Shown here in pieces: positions 15,195 through 23,963 of a stretch of DNA of 35,672 bases (position 1 is the first letter of the stretch; each line of letters begins with the position of its first letter). Source of the DNA: Oscillatoria princeps RMCB-10 (GTDB lineage: Bacteria > Cyanobacteriota > Cyanobacteriia > Cyanobacteriales > Oscillatoriaceae); the NCBI GenBank assembly GCA_019359235.1, contig JAHHHT010000050.1, forward strand, positions 1 through 35,672, in the 5' to 3' direction. The position numbers and the translations under genes were made by a program. The notes under the pieces were generated by a model. It saw only the letters and a list, made by a program, of their open reading frames with translations. It was not told the DNA's origin and searched no databases.

Positions 15195-16220
15195 ATGTTT
15201 GGTCTAATCGGTCACCTTAACAGTTTGGAACACGCCCAGTCTGTAGCCCTTGATCTGGGCTTCCCAGAATACGCCGATCAAGGGTTGGATTTTTGGTGCT
15301 CTGCGCCCCCCCAAATCGTTGACGAGATTACCGTCACGAGCGTCACCGGCCAGAAAATAGAAGGCCGGTACGTGGAATCCTGCTTCCTGCCCGAGATGCT
15401 AGCCACCCGCCGGATTAAGGCAGCCACCCGCAAAATCATCAACGCCATGGCTCACGCCCAAAAGCACGGCCTGAAAATCACCGCCTTAGGGGGCTTCTCC
15501 TCGATCATTTTTGAAAATTTCAACTTGCAGCAGCTGCAGCAAGTCCGCACCATCAAGCTCGAGTTCGAGCGCTTCACCACCGGCAACACCCACACAGCTT
15601 ACATTATCTGCCGGCAGCTGGAACAGGTCGCGCCCCAGCTAGGCATTGAACTGTCCAAGGCGACCGTGGCCATTTGCGGGGCCACAGGCGACATTGGCAG
15701 TGCCGTGTGCCGGTGGCTGGACGCCCGCACCGACGTGGCGGAACTGCTGCTGATCGCCCGCGATCGAGATCGCTTGCAAGCGCTGCAGGCGGAATTGGGG
15801 CGGGGCAAAATCATGCAGCTGGAAGAAGCCCTGCCCCAAGCTGATATCGTGGTTTGGGTGGCCAGCATGCCCAAGGGCGTGGAAATTGACCCCAGCCAGT
15901 TGAAGCAACCCTGCCTGCTGATTGATGGCGGCTATCCCAAAAACCTGGGCAGCCAGATCCAGCACCCGGGGGTGTACGTCCTCAAAGGAGGCATTGTCGA
16001 GCACTCCCTCGATATTGACTGGCGGATTATGAAAATCGTCAACTTGATGGAGATGCCGGCACGCCAGCTGTTCGCCTGCTTTGCCGAGTCGATGCTGCTG
16101 GAATTTGAAAAATGGCACACCAACTTTTCTTGGGGCCGGAATCAGATTACCGTGGAAAAAATGGAGATGATTGGGCAGGTTTCGCTCAAGCACGGATTCC
16201 GCCCCCTGCTGTCATTCTGA
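15195..16220 (+). CDS. aar: Long-chain acyl-ACP reductase
   Basis: The 341-residue protein reduces fatty acyl-ACP to fatty aldehyde with NADPH, the first step of cyanobacterial alkane synthesis. The NADPH site is [16 protein letters not shown] (159-174). The catalytic Cys that forms the acyl-thioester is C295 in [16 protein letters not shown], matching C294 of the S. elongatus enzyme. The N-terminal half ([15 protein letters not shown]) is the conserved acyl-binding portion. Length is normal. It feeds the ADO encoded upstream, and acyl-ACP supply depends on accA further downstream. It probably has its own promoter, given the terminator between ado and aar. Confidence 0.97.
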   Translation: MFGLIGHLNSLEHAQSVALDLGFPEYADQGLDFWCSAPPQIVDEITVTSVTGQKIEGRYVESCFLPEMLATRRIKAATRKIINAMAHAQKHGLKITALGGFSSIIFENFNLQQLQQVRTIKLEFERFTTGNTHTAYIICRQLEQVAPQLGIELSKATVAICGATGDIGSAVCRWLDARTDVAELLLIARDRDRLQALQAELGRGKIMQLEEALPQADIVVWVASMPKGVEIDPSQLKQPCLLIDGGYPKNLGSQIQHPGVYVLKGGIVEHSLDIDWRIMKIVNLMEMPARQLFACFAESMLLEFEKWHTNFSWGRNQITVEKMEMIGQVSLKHGFRPLLSF

Positions 16221-16321
16221 GGGCCTGGTGTGGGGAAGAGTGTGGCGGCTGGCACCGCAGCCTGCAACCTGCGCCTGCCGGCAGCCGGCGGGCCCTTATC
16301 CCACCGGCTCCCCCTCAACGT

Positions 16322-16789
16322 CTACACGAAATTTTTGATGTTCATCACTTCTATAATTTTCTCGCCAATCTCATCCGGAATTTCCAAAGCGTGCCACAGC
16401 TGAATCATAAATTGCTTCTCTTCTTCAGTTAAGACCGCATCCGCCAAGATTAGATCGGCGGCAATAGCAAAAGCCGTTTGTCGCAGTTTAGGCGTCAGCG
16501 CTTTTTTGGCTGCCGCAAACAGCGCAGAGGAACTGTGCTGCTCGATCAGCTTCAAGACTTGACTCAAAAGCTCTTGGAACTGCTCGCCTGAATAAGATTT
16601 GAAAATCCGGACGTGGTTGGCAGACAGCGCCCACTTTTCCTCCTCGCATATCTTCCCATCCGCAGCCGCAGCCAGCACAAAAATGGCCACCAGCGCCTCT
16701 GCCAGCTCCAGCGACCGCACTGACCCGCTGGGTAACGTCCTCTCACTTCCGAATAATTCTTTGGCGTTTATATGGGGTGTTGCAGGCAT
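16322..16789 (-). CDS. TerB-like (tellurite-resistance B fold) protein
   Basis: The 155-residue, all-helical protein has the TerB/DjlA pattern. LAEALVAIFVLAAAADGKICEEEKWAL (about 28-54) has the acidic Asp/Glu pair after the helix, and a second, symmetric AADLILADAVLTEEEKQFMIQL (about 109-130) follows. The fold binds metal ions through these acidic residues in some members. Many cyanobacteria carry such stand-alone genes without other ter genes, and the role is unknown. AAGGA precedes the ATG at a good distance. It is inserted on the opposite strand between aar and accA, convergent with aar. Confidence 0.75.
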   Translation of the reverse strand: MPATPHINAKELFGSERTLPSGSVRSLELAEALVAIFVLAAAADGKICEEEKWALSANHVRIFKSYSGEQFQELLSQVLKLIEQHSSSALFAAAKKALTPKLRQTAFAIAADLILADAVLTEEEKQFMIQLWHALEIPDEIGEKIIEVMNIKNFV

Positions 16790-16911
16790 ATTTGTGTCCT
16801 TTTAGTTTAAATTATGCCCTCTTCGCTTACCTGTCGCACAAACAAGCTCCCCCCTTCCCCCCTTAAAAAAGCAGGGATAAATCAAGCTCCCCCCTTTTTA
16901 TACCAAGTTCT

Positions 16912-16938
16912 CTCGTTCCCAGGCCGCTCCTGGTAACG
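16912..16938. repeat. Degenerate CTCGTTCCCAGGC hairpin
   Basis: The left arm is intact (CTCGTTCCCAGGC) but the right arm reads CTCCTGGTAACG, so the stem is imperfect. It is a decayed copy of the element at 121-149. Confidence 0.55.
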
Positions 16939-17077
16939 CAGTTCGGTCGGCTCTGCCTCCTTTCTGCAATAAGCAGATTAAAAGCGTAACAGCTCAGTAT
17001 TTTTTCCGAAAGGCGAAAACCCCTTGATGCCCGAGTTTTTAATCCAAAATCCGGGCATCTAAAATCCATGCATTGGT

Positions 17078-17180
17078 CGGGACTTACGCACAACTATGAA
17101 AGAAACCGGGTTTCTGGTTCTGGAACGAGGGCTGATAGTGTTGACTTCTGGTTCAGAAACCCGGTTTCTGCGTAAGTCCT
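17078..17180. mobile_element. MITE-like element with terminal inverted repeats and target duplications
   Basis: The 103-bp element has an 11-bp perfect terminal inverted repeat, GGACTTACGCA (17080-17090) and TGCGTAAGTCC (17169-17179). An internal inverted pair is built on AGAAACCGGGTTTCTGGTTC and GGTTCAGAAACCCGGTTTCT. The hexamer ATTGGT flanks it directly on both sides (17072-17077 and 17181-17186), as expected for a target-site duplication. It has no coding capacity. A decayed relative is at 1796-1892. The mobilising transposase is not in the window. Confidence 0.65.
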
Positions 17181-17807
17181 ATTGGTATTAAGGGGGGTTG
17201 GGGGGATGGGAAAGTGTGCGACTTGTTGGCGAACAGCACAACCCGCAGGGCGGGCAGAAGCTGGCCTGCGGGGGGGGGCCGGCAGCCAGACGCAGGCCTG
17301 CGGTTGCAGATATTTGTACTTCATTCAATTGAAAGCCGCAATAACTGCGGAGCCATCCCCATGCTGGCACAGCTCGAAGCACCCGGCAGGCCCGCCGGCT
17401 TTAGTTATGCACCCACAGCAGACTGCCGGCAGGCTCAAGCCGGCGCGAATCCACGATGCTGTTGGCGAATCCGTCAAGCGCGACGCGCCACATTCCACAG
17501 CGCACGCCTCTGATATCCAGATCCGGTCAATTGCCCGCAATTAATTTTTCTATCCCTCTTCCTCTTTCTTCTTCCTTCGGGCGCGTCCTTGGCGTCTATG
17601 GCGGTTGATTATTAACCCCCATATCAATTCGCCAACAGTCTCTTGCACTCGTCCGTCCAGCCCCAGGCCGGTCAGTCCAGTGGCCGTTGCGCCCAACTTC
17701 GCAGCAGGGCCTGACAGCGGGGGGTAACGAGGAGCGGGGATCTGTTGCGAGCACTCCACAGGTTACGATTTTATAAGAACTCACTCAATGCTATCCCAAT
17801 TCCTACC

Positions 17808-18788
17808 GTGGCCAGTCCCGAGCGCAAACCCCTCCTTCTCGACTTTGAAAAGCCCCTGGCGGAGTTAGAGACCCGCATTGACCAGATCCGCCAACTGGCA
17901 GAGGAAAATGGCGTCGATGTTTCCGAGCAAATCCGCCAGCTGGAAGCTCGCTCAGAGCAGCTGCGCCAAGAGATTTTTAGCAGCCTCTCGCCCATGCAGC
18001 GGCTGCAGCTGGCTCGCCACCCCCGGCGTCCCAGCACTCTGGATTACGTTCAGGCGATCGCCGACGAGTGGATGGAACTGCACGGCGACCGGCGGGGCTC
18101 CGACGACCCAGCCCTCGTCGGGGGGCTGGCGAGACTGGGAGGGAGGCCGGTGGTAATAGTTGGCCACCAAAAAGGCCGCGACACAAAGGACAATGTGGCC
18201 AGAAATTTTGGCATGGCGTCTCCGGGGGGCTACCGCAAGGCAATGCGCCTGATGGAACACGCCAACCGGTTTGGCATGCCGGTACTCACCTTTATCGACA
18301 CCCCCGGCGCTTGGGCCGGCATCGAAGCCGAGCATCAGGGCCAGGGAGAAGCCATCGCCTACAACCTGCGGGAGATGTTCAGCTTGGATGTGCCAATCGT
18401 CTGCACTGTAATTGGAGAGGGCGGCTCCGGCGGTGCCTTGGGCATTGGCGTCGGCGACCGGCTGCTGATGTTCGAGCACGCCGTTTACACCGTCGCCACC
18501 CCGGAAGCTTGCGCCGCCATTCTCTGGAAAGACGCCCGCAAGGCACCCCAAGCCGCTGAAGCTCTCAAAATCACCGCCCAAGATTTGAAAAACCTCGGCA
18601 TCCTCGACGAGCTGTTGCCCGAACCCAGTGGGGCCGCCCACACCGATCCCCTCAAGGCGGCGGAGATTCTCAAGCAGGCGCTTTTGCAGAACTTAGAGGA
18701 ACTCTGTGGGCTCACCGCCGGGCACCGCCGCGAACTGCGCTATCAAAAGTTCCGCCGCATTGGCATGTTTCTGGAAGTTCCCGCCTAG
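17808..18788 (+). CDS. accA: Acetyl-CoA carboxylase, carboxyltransferase alpha subunit
   Basis: AccA with AccD forms the carboxyltransferase that moves CO2 from biotin-AccB to acetyl-CoA, giving malonyl-CoA, the committed step of fatty acid synthesis. Family motifs are [71 protein letters not shown] and [15 protein letters not shown], the oxyanion-hole region. The chosen GTG start ([17 protein letters not shown]) gives 326 residues, the usual length. The frame is open to a TTG at 17745, which would add 21 atypical residues behind a GAGGAG. Neither start has a strong signal at ideal spacing, so the start is uncertain. accA lies in the conserved ado-aar-accA-SDR-folE order. Confidence 0.95.
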   Translation: MASPERKPLLLDFEKPLAELETRIDQIRQLAEENGVDVSEQIRQLEARSEQLRQEIFSSLSPMQRLQLARHPRRPSTLDYVQAIADEWMELHGDRRGSDDPALVGGLARLGGRPVVIVGHQKGRDTKDNVARNFGMASPGGYRKAMRLMEHANRFGMPVLTFIDTPGAWAGIEAEHQGQGEAIAYNLREMFSLDVPIVCTVIGEGGSGGALGIGVGDRLLMFEHAVYTVATPEACAAILWKDARKAPQAAEALKITAQDLKNLGILDELLPEPSGAAHTDPLKAAEILKQALLQNLEELCGLTAGHRRELRYQKFRRIGMFLEVPA

Positions 18789-19580
18789 TGCCGCCGGGGG
18801 CGCTTTCTTTACCAGGGACTGCGGCAGGTCGTGGCTGGTACGCAGGAATTCCCCTCAGCTCCCCCTCTCCCCCTCACCACGCCCCAAGCCCCAAGCCCCT
18901 TCCCACACATCGCCAACATTCTTTACATCTGTTACATTCGCTACCAAATCCGCCGCTAACTTGTGCCTGCCCCGACCTTGAAAGTCGGGCAGTGCCTCAG
19001 AAGTAGCGCTCTTGTGAACCGCAGAGTCCGGGCGCACAGGGAGGATAATCAGAGCCCTGTCTGCGGTTGGCTATCACTGCTTGTTTGCGACTGCCGAAAG
19101 TCGAATTGTTGGCCCACCCTGATTCCGTTTGATTAGTGTCTTTTTTTTAGAGGCTGGCATTAGCTGAAACCCAGTAGAATCAGCTTTTATAGCGTAAAGG
19201 CCCTAACTAAAATAGAAAACCGAAAACTTGAGCGACTTTCTAGAGGGAGGAAAAATTCAGTACATTTGCTCATTGTAGCTGCGGTCGTGAGTGATAGAAT
19301 AAGAGCGTAACAATTTGTAATGGCTATTTCATCTTGGCTAGTCTCCTGTTCCGCGACTGGGGTGATACCTGGTATAGTGCCAAACAAAATCACCCTCAGG
19401 TAGCCCCAGTCAAGTTTCGAGAACGTTGGCAAGGGTAGGACGCTGTATAGATTGCGGTCTGACCAGCCAGCCGGTGTAAGTCAATAGAGAAAAGCTGAGG
19501 GCGAATGCCCACCAGCAGCGACTCTCCCACAACTGGCGTCAGCCAGAAAATACGCTCATTAGAAGTATTTGGAAATCTCA
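18789..19580. other. Gene-free stretch between accA and the SDR pseudogene
   Basis: About 790 bases. C-rich filler (18870-18905) is followed by a hairpin-dense segment listed separately (18970-19105), then AT-richer sequence (19140-19330). Short frames on the minus strand at 19187-19596 have no recognised similarity. Confidence 0.5.
18970..19105. other. Hairpin-dense segment, possible structured RNA
   Basis: Three pairings can be drawn. CCCGAC pairs with GTCGGG around CTTGAAA (18970-18989). AACCGCAG (19017-19024) pairs with CTGCGGTT (19061-19068), enclosing ACAGGG (19036-19041) paired with CCCTGT (19055-19060). CGACT pairs with AGTCG near 19090-19105. No known cyanobacterial RNA family is recognised. 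It might be an untranslated regulatory RNA or simply decayed repeats. Confidence 0.3.
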
Positions 19581-20062
19581 ATGAATTTCCCAACAAGACG
19601 GCGTGCCCCGATAGCAGGCGCTAGCAGTGGGATTGGCAAAGCAACAGCCTTGGCGTTCGTAAAAACAGGAATAGACGTTGCTTTAGTCAGTCGCTCCCAA
19701 GAAAAATTGGAGGCAGTTGCTCAAGCGGCACGACTCTCAGGCGTCAAAGCAGGGGTTTATCCCTTGGACTTGGCGAAAGTCTCCTCGGTGCGCGAGAGAA
19801 TTGCCGCCATTGCAGCCCTGGGAAAATCCCATCCATATCTTGATGAACCGTGCCGGCACCTTGCCCACCGGCACCTTAATAAAGGCGCTTCTTTGGCGTC
19901 AGTACCCCCCTCCCGGATGCGGAAACAGTGCGAGCTGACTTTAACCGCTCTAGCATGCTGACCCCAGAAATTGTCCCCCAGTCCATCTTGCATATCGCAC
20001 TGCTGCCAGAAACAGCAGCGCTCGAAGAATTGACCCTAATGCCCAGTGCCCGCACCCTCTAA
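19581..20062 (+). pseudogene. Broken classical SDR between accA and folE
   Basis: Three legible pieces of one short-chain dehydrogenase lie in order. Piece one (19581 to about 19825) reads AGASSGIGKATALAF, DVALVSRSQEKLEAVAQAA and VYPLDLAKVSSVRERIAAIA, the complete N-terminal Rossmann half, although the first Gly-motif residue Thr is Ala. Piece two, after a frameshift near 19825, reads IHILMNRAGTLPTGTL, the NNAG block in another frame. Piece three (about 19918-20062) reads DAETVRADFNRSSMLTPEIV, ILHIALLPE and EELTLMPSA, then the stop: the C-terminal end. The stretch with the catalytic Ser, Tyr and Lys (about 80-90 residues) is missing. The order accA-SDR-folE is conserved, so this is the decayed orthologue of that SDR. 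Confidence 0.82.
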
Positions 20063-20193
20063 AAGCATTCAGCATTCAGCAACCGAGTCTCAGATTTTAC
20101 AAGGCATCGCCAATCCAAAATCCAGACCCGGCTGACAGCTGAAATTTACGCGCTCACTCTGTCAACTCCTCACACACTTAACCCAGACTGATC

Positions 20194-20928
20194 ATGACTG
20201 TTACGTATGACAGCGTTTCCAATGGCTCCAACTCATCCGTAGATAATAGCGTCAAAATGTCTCAGACTCCAGAGGCTATCCCCAGCTTAGAAACCCGACC
20301 CGACCGCAATACCTTGGACGGTCAGCGCCAACCCCATCTGCACCCCCCCACAGAAGAAGACAACGAGCAGCTGATGGAAGCTGTGCAGACGATGCTGCTG
20401 AGCCTCGGCGAAGATCCAGAGCGTGAAGGACTCCTGAAAACCCCCAAGCGGGTGGCAGAAGCCATGCGGTTTCTCACCAGCGGCTACTCCCAGTCCCTAG
20501 AAAAACTGGTCAACGGAGCCATTTTTGATGAAGGTCACAGCGAGATGGTGCTCGTCCGCGACATCGACTTCTTCAGCCTCTGCGAACACCACATGCTGCC
20601 TTTTATCGGCAAAGCTCACGTCGCCTACATCCCCAACCAAAAAGTAGTCGGACTCAGCAAATTAGCCCGAATTGTCGAAATGTACGCCCGCCGGCTGCAG
20701 GTGCAAGAACGCCTGACTCGCCAAGTCGCCGAAGCAATTAAAACCATCTTGGAACCCAAGGGAGTCGCCGTTGTCATGGAAGCCACCCACATGTGCATGG
20801 CAATGCGGGGCGTGCAAAAACCCGGTTCTTGGACAGTGACCAGTGCGATGGTCGGCATCTTCGACGAAGACCACAAAACCCGCGAAGAATTCCTCAACCT
20901 AATTCGCCACCGCCCCGCCTTCTTTTAA
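20194..20928 (+). CDS. folE: GTP cyclohydrolase I
   Basis: The 244-residue enzyme converts GTP to 7,8-dihydroneopterin triphosphate, the first step towards folate, tetrahydrobiopterin-type pterins and queuosine precursors. The zinc ligands are C130 and H133 ([10 protein letters not shown]) and C201 ([10 protein letters not shown]). [13 protein letters not shown] and [23 protein letters not shown] are the family core. The first 55 residues are a hydrophilic, Ser/Thr/Pro-rich extension not needed for the fold. The core would fit a start near residue 54, but the ATG at 20194 is the first in frame after the upstream stops. Queuosine gene queE lies 4 kb away on the other strand. Confidence 0.97.
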   Translation: MTVTYDSVSNGSNSSVDNSVKMSQTPEAIPSLETRPDRNTLDGQRQPHLHPPTEEDNEQLMEAVQTMLLSLGEDPEREGLLKTPKRVAEAMRFLTSGYSQSLEKLVNGAIFDEGHSEMVLVRDIDFFSLCEHHMLPFIGKAHVAYIPNQKVVGLSKLARIVEMYARRLQVQERLTRQVAEAIKTILEPKGVAVVMEATHMCMAMRGVQKPGSWTVTSAMVGIFDEDHKTREEFLNLIRHRPAFF

Positions 20929-20935
20929 TTGTGCC

Positions 20936-20968
20936 AGAAACCGGGTTTCTCCAAGAAACCCGGTTTCT
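20936..20968. terminator. Perfect hairpin between convergent folE and kinase genes
   Basis: AGAAACCGGGTTTCT and its exact complement AGAAACCCGGTTTCT flank the loop CCA. It begins 8 nt after the folE stop and ends 26 nt before the stop of the convergent kinase gene. A 15-bp stem in this place could end transcription from both sides, although T-runs are short. The sequence belongs to the GAAACC(C)GG repeat family, so it may be a repeat taken over as a terminator. Confidence 0.6.
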
Positions 20969-20994
20969 CCCCGGTTTCTTAACCCCGCACCGGC

Positions 20995-23586
20995 TCAAAA
21001 CCCAAACAATCTGCCATCCTTATTGCCGGTGCGCAGCACAGAACACCCCGGAGCGATGTCCCACGCCCCGCGATAATTGCCGGTCAAATCGCAGTTTTCC
21101 ACAGTTCCAGAGCCGTTGGTGTCAGCACACAAACCGTAAGTGTTCCCATTAATCTTGCACCGGCGAATCGCAGGATTGCTGCCCTTAGTAATCCTCACCC
21201 CCGCAGAAACGTGACCAAAAATATGGCAGTCCTCTAATGTCCCCTGAGCGCTCTCAGTCAGGGACACACCGTTATTCGTCCCATCGTGAATTTGGCAGCG
21301 CCCGATCGTGGGATTGCTCCCCCGCTCCACTCTCACCTGAGCGCCGGCATTGCCAAAAATATCGCAATTTTCTACTGTCCCCCTCGCGTTCTGAGCAATC
21401 CAAATACCGTACTGTTTCCCGTCGCGAATTTTGCAGCCCCGGATCACAGGATTGCTTTTGTTAGTAATTCCCACCCCCGGATAGACATTGCCAAAAATAT
21501 CGCAATCCTCTACAGTCCCCTCAGCGCCCTCAGTAATCCAGACACCGTTCTGCTGTCCGTCGCCTATTTCGCAGCGGCGGATAACCGGATTGCTTCCCTC
21601 CACAATTCCCACCCCAGAATGGGCGTTGCTAAAAATATTGCAGTCTTCTACTGTCCCCAAACCGCCCTCCGCAACCCACACCCCAGATGCTTTACCGTTG
21701 CGAATTTTGCAGCGCCGGATTGAGGGATTGCTGCCCTTAGTAATTTCCACCCCCGGAGAGCTGTTGCCAAAAATATCGCAGTCCTCTACAGTTCCCTGAC
21801 TGTTGTGGCAGAAATAGACACCAACATTTTTCCCGCCGTGAATTTTGCACCGCTGGAGCAGCGGATTGCTGCCCTTAGTCACTCCCACCCCCGGATAAGC
21901 ATTGCCAAAAATATCGCAGTCTTCCACAATCCCCTGACTGCTATCAGAAATCCAAATCCCATTCTGCAGCCCCTCGTGAATTTTGCACCGGCGGATAACC
22001 GGGTTGCTACCCGAGACAATTGCCACTCCCGCACCGGCATTCCCCCTAATATCGCACTCCTCTAATATCCCCTGACCCTTTTCGCTAACACACACCCCGC
22101 CGTCTTTCCCGTCGCGAAGTTTGCAGCCCCGGATCAAAGGATTGCTGCCTTGCTTGATTCCCACCCCGGCACCGGCATTGCCAAAAATATCGCAATCTTC
22201 TACTGTCCCCTGACTGTTGCCCTCGAACAACACCCCATAATTCCTGCTGTCGTGGATAGAGCACCGGCGGATCGCGGGGTTGGCTCGTTCCGTGTCAATC
22301 GCTACGCCAGCACCCGTTTCCGAGACAATATCGCAGTCCTCAAGCATCAGGCGTCCCTGAGTGACGCACACCGCACTGTCGCACCACAGGCGGGACGCCG
22401 GTCGAAGATTGTCCTCGCCCCCCTCTGGCAAAAGCCCCCGCCTGCGCACAGTCAAACCCCGCACTGTGGCGCAATCCGCCCGCATGACAATCCCCGGCTC
22501 CTCCGCAGTCTCGATCGTGATGTCCGCCACCGGCCCATCCCCCAGAATCTCCACTTGCTTGTCAATCGCAACACTTTCGTGGTATAATCCAGGACGAACT
22601 TGAATGCTACCTCCCGGCTGGGCGTTTTTCATCGCTTCGCCAATCGTTCTAAAGTCAGCAGGCCCCCATTTTGCCACAACCAAAATCTGTGCCGTTGGGG
22701 GATTTAAGGCAGCCAGCACCTGATCTGCTGACTGATAGCGATCCTTCACCAACTCCTGCAGCAGTTTGTCCAAAATTTGCCCCAGCTCGTCGCTAACTGC
22801 AGTGCCCGGTGGCAGGCGTTCCCGCCAGAACCACCGATTTTCTACAGGATTGTGCAGTCGAGAGGGGTGAGTGCCTGTCAGCAGGTGCAGGCAAGTCGCG
22901 CCCAAGGCATACAGGTCACTCGCTGGGTACGCTTTGCCAAATTGCAGCTGTTCCGCAGGGGCGTACCCTTTTGTGCCGGTGCGAGTGCCCGCTTGCGCCG
23001 GCTTAGTTCCTGACAGCTGTTTGGCCACCCCGAAATCAATCAGCAGCAATTTGCTGTCCTTCTGGCGGCGAATAATATTATCTGGCTTGATGTCGCGGTG
23101 AATCACGCCCCGATCGTGGATAAACTTAACCACCGGCAGGATATCAGCCAAAAGATCCCGGATCTGATTTTCGCTGTAAGGCCCTTTTAAGTTCCTTTCT
23201 GCCAGCAAATTCTGCCCGTCGATAAATTCTTGCACCAGATACAGCTGCCGGTCTTGCTCCAAGTAGGCGATCAGATCGGGAATCTGGGGGTGCGCCCCCA
23301 GTTCGTACAGCCGCCGCGCCTCTTCGTTAAACAGGCGAATGTACTCCTGCAAGATGGCGGGATTTTGCTGCACGTGCGGCGGCGGCGACAGTTGCTTGAT
23401 CACGCAGGGTTCGTCAAATTTGCCGTGATTGACCGCCCGAAAGGTTCTCCCCATACCCCCCTGACCGAGTGGCGAAATCGCCCGGTACAGGTCTTTGAGC
23501 AGCAATTTTGTGCCGCACTGCTGGCAAAATTTATTGCCGTCAGGGTTTTGTGGGTTCTGGCACTGGGGGTTGAGGCAATAGCTCAT
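20995..23586 (-). CDS. Ser/Thr protein kinase fused to a right-handed beta-helix
   Basis: This 863-residue protein is modular. Residues 4-24 are a zinc ribbon (C4, C9, C21, C24). Residues about 34-295 are a complete Hanks-type kinase: LGQGGMGRTF (40-49), K64 in VIKQL, catalytic HRDIKPDN (163-170), DFG (184-186) and an APE-like APAEQ (209-213). From about residue 318 (ADFRTIGEAMKNAQPGGSIQVRPGLYHESVAI) it turns into a pectate-lyase-like parallel beta-helix, built from about nine 46-residue units that mostly begin G(T/I)VE(D/N)CDIFGNA and contain a GSNPxIRRC(K/E)I turn. No transmembrane segment separates the two. The beta-helix is probably a binding scaffold or sensor domain. One dispersed DNA repeat is embedded in the coding region at 22386-22403. 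Kinase targets are unknown. Confidence 0.9.
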   Translation of the reverse strand: MSYCLNPQCQNPQNPDGNKFCQQCGTKLLLKDLYRAISPLGQGGMGRTFRAVNHGKFDEPCVIKQLSPPPHVQQNPAILQEYIRLFNEEARRLYELGAHPQIPDLIAYLEQDRQLYLVQEFIDGQNLLAERNLKGPYSENQIRDLLADILPVVKFIHDRGVIHRDIKPDNIIRRQKDSKLLLIDFGVAKQLSGTKPAQAGTRTGTKGYAPAEQLQFGKAYPASDLYALGATCLHLLTGTHPSRLHNPVENRWFWRERLPPGTAVSDELGQILDKLLQELVKDRYQSADQVLAALNPPTAQILVVAKWGPADFRTIGEAMKNAQPGGSIQVRPGLYHESVAIDKQVEILGDGPVADITIETAEEPGIVMRADCATVRGLTVRRRGLLPEGGEDNLRPASRLWCDSAVCVTQGRLMLEDCDIVSETGAGVAIDTERANPAIRRCSIHDSRNYGVLFEGNSQGTVEDCDIFGNAGAGVGIKQGSNPLIRGCKLRDGKDGGVCVSEKGQGILEECDIRGNAGAGVAIVSGSNPVIRRCKIHEGLQNGIWISDSSQGIVEDCDIFGNAYPGVGVTKGSNPLLQRCKIHGGKNVGVYFCHNSQGTVEDCDIFGNSSPGVEITKGSNPSIRRCKIRNGKASGVWVAEGGLGTVEDCNIFSNAHSGVGIVEGSNPVIRRCEIGDGQQNGVWITEGAEGTVEDCDIFGNVYPGVGITNKSNPVIRGCKIRDGKQYGIWIAQNARGTVENCDIFGNAGAQVRVERGSNPTIGRCQIHDGTNNGVSLTESAQGTLEDCHIFGHVSAGVRITKGSNPAIRRCKINGNTYGLCADTNGSGTVENCDLTGNYRGAWDIAPGCSVLRTGNKDGRLFGF
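21120..22360 (-). repeat. Tandem 138-bp coding repeats of the beta-helix
   Basis: Within the kinase gene, about nine consecutive 138-bp units encode the 46-residue beta-helix coils. The words CCAAAAATATCGCA and GATTGCT(G/T)CC recur at the same phase on the plus strand. Adjacent units are clearly similar in DNA, so the array probably expands and contracts by recombination. Confidence 0.75.
22386..22403. repeat. Dispersed repeat inside the kinase coding sequence
   Basis: ACAGGCGGGACGCCGGTC is identical over 18 nt to the core of the intergenic repeats at 3358 and 3390. On the coding strand it is read in frame as RPASRLW, just before the regular beta-helix units start. Confidence 0.65.
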
Positions 23587-23963
23587 ATTCGCAATCCATC
23601 AGCCAATGGATTCTATGATAGCGGCGGCAGGAGACGGTCACGTTTGGCAGCCGCACCCGCAGCTTGTTTCCAATGCCTGCGCTGCCGCACTAATATCCGG
23701 GTGATTATTTAAAAAACCGCTCCTGAGCCAAGTGCGCCAAGGAAGACAGAGGGAGAGAGTTAAGTAGGGGGAATTAACCGGGGATTAGGATATAGGGCCG
23801 CATGCCGGTCTGGCCGCAAACCGAATCAGGCATATTTTGCTGGCGCGAGAGGGCCAGGGGGGTGCCGGCCTGTGGGCCTGCCGGCAACCGATTCGGTGAA
23901 GTTTTACAATTACTTGCAGGGAAAGGCTTATTTTTTGTTTGAAACCTTCTGGGGCTGGATTCT
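23587..23963. other. Gene-free divergent promoter region
   Basis: About 380 bases between the divergent kinase and DUF3318 genes. Frames within it are short or belong to the shadow of DUF3318. It contains GGGCCTGCCGGCAACC-type words but no repeat copy I could match. It must hold both promoters, and no boxes stand out. Confidence 0.5.

Larger units (their letters stand above)
16790..17807. other. Gene-free stretch rich in dispersed repeats
   Basis: About 1 kb between terB and accA. It contains C-rich words (AAGCTCCCCCCTT, twice), a degenerate CTCGTTCCCAGG hairpin at 16912-16938, and the MITE-like element at 17078-17180. Then comes GC-rich sequence with short frames on both strands that I do not recognise. 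The accA promoter must lie near its 3' end, and GAGGAG at 17729-17734 might be a ribosome-binding site for a longer accA form. Confidence 0.55.

Noticed and set aside
17550-17784. Two small minus-strand frames upstream of accA
   Set aside because: They are Arg/Gly/Pro-rich with no family likeness and overlap the accA leader.
17745-17807. Longer accA from TTG at 17745
   Set aside because: It adds 21 residues not typical of AccA, so I prefer the GTG at 17808, though a GAGGAG lies upstream of the TTG.
19019-19068. RNase P RNA (AGTCCGGGC word)
   Set aside because: Only this short word matches. The ACAGAAA-type conserved regions and overall length of RNase P RNA are missing.
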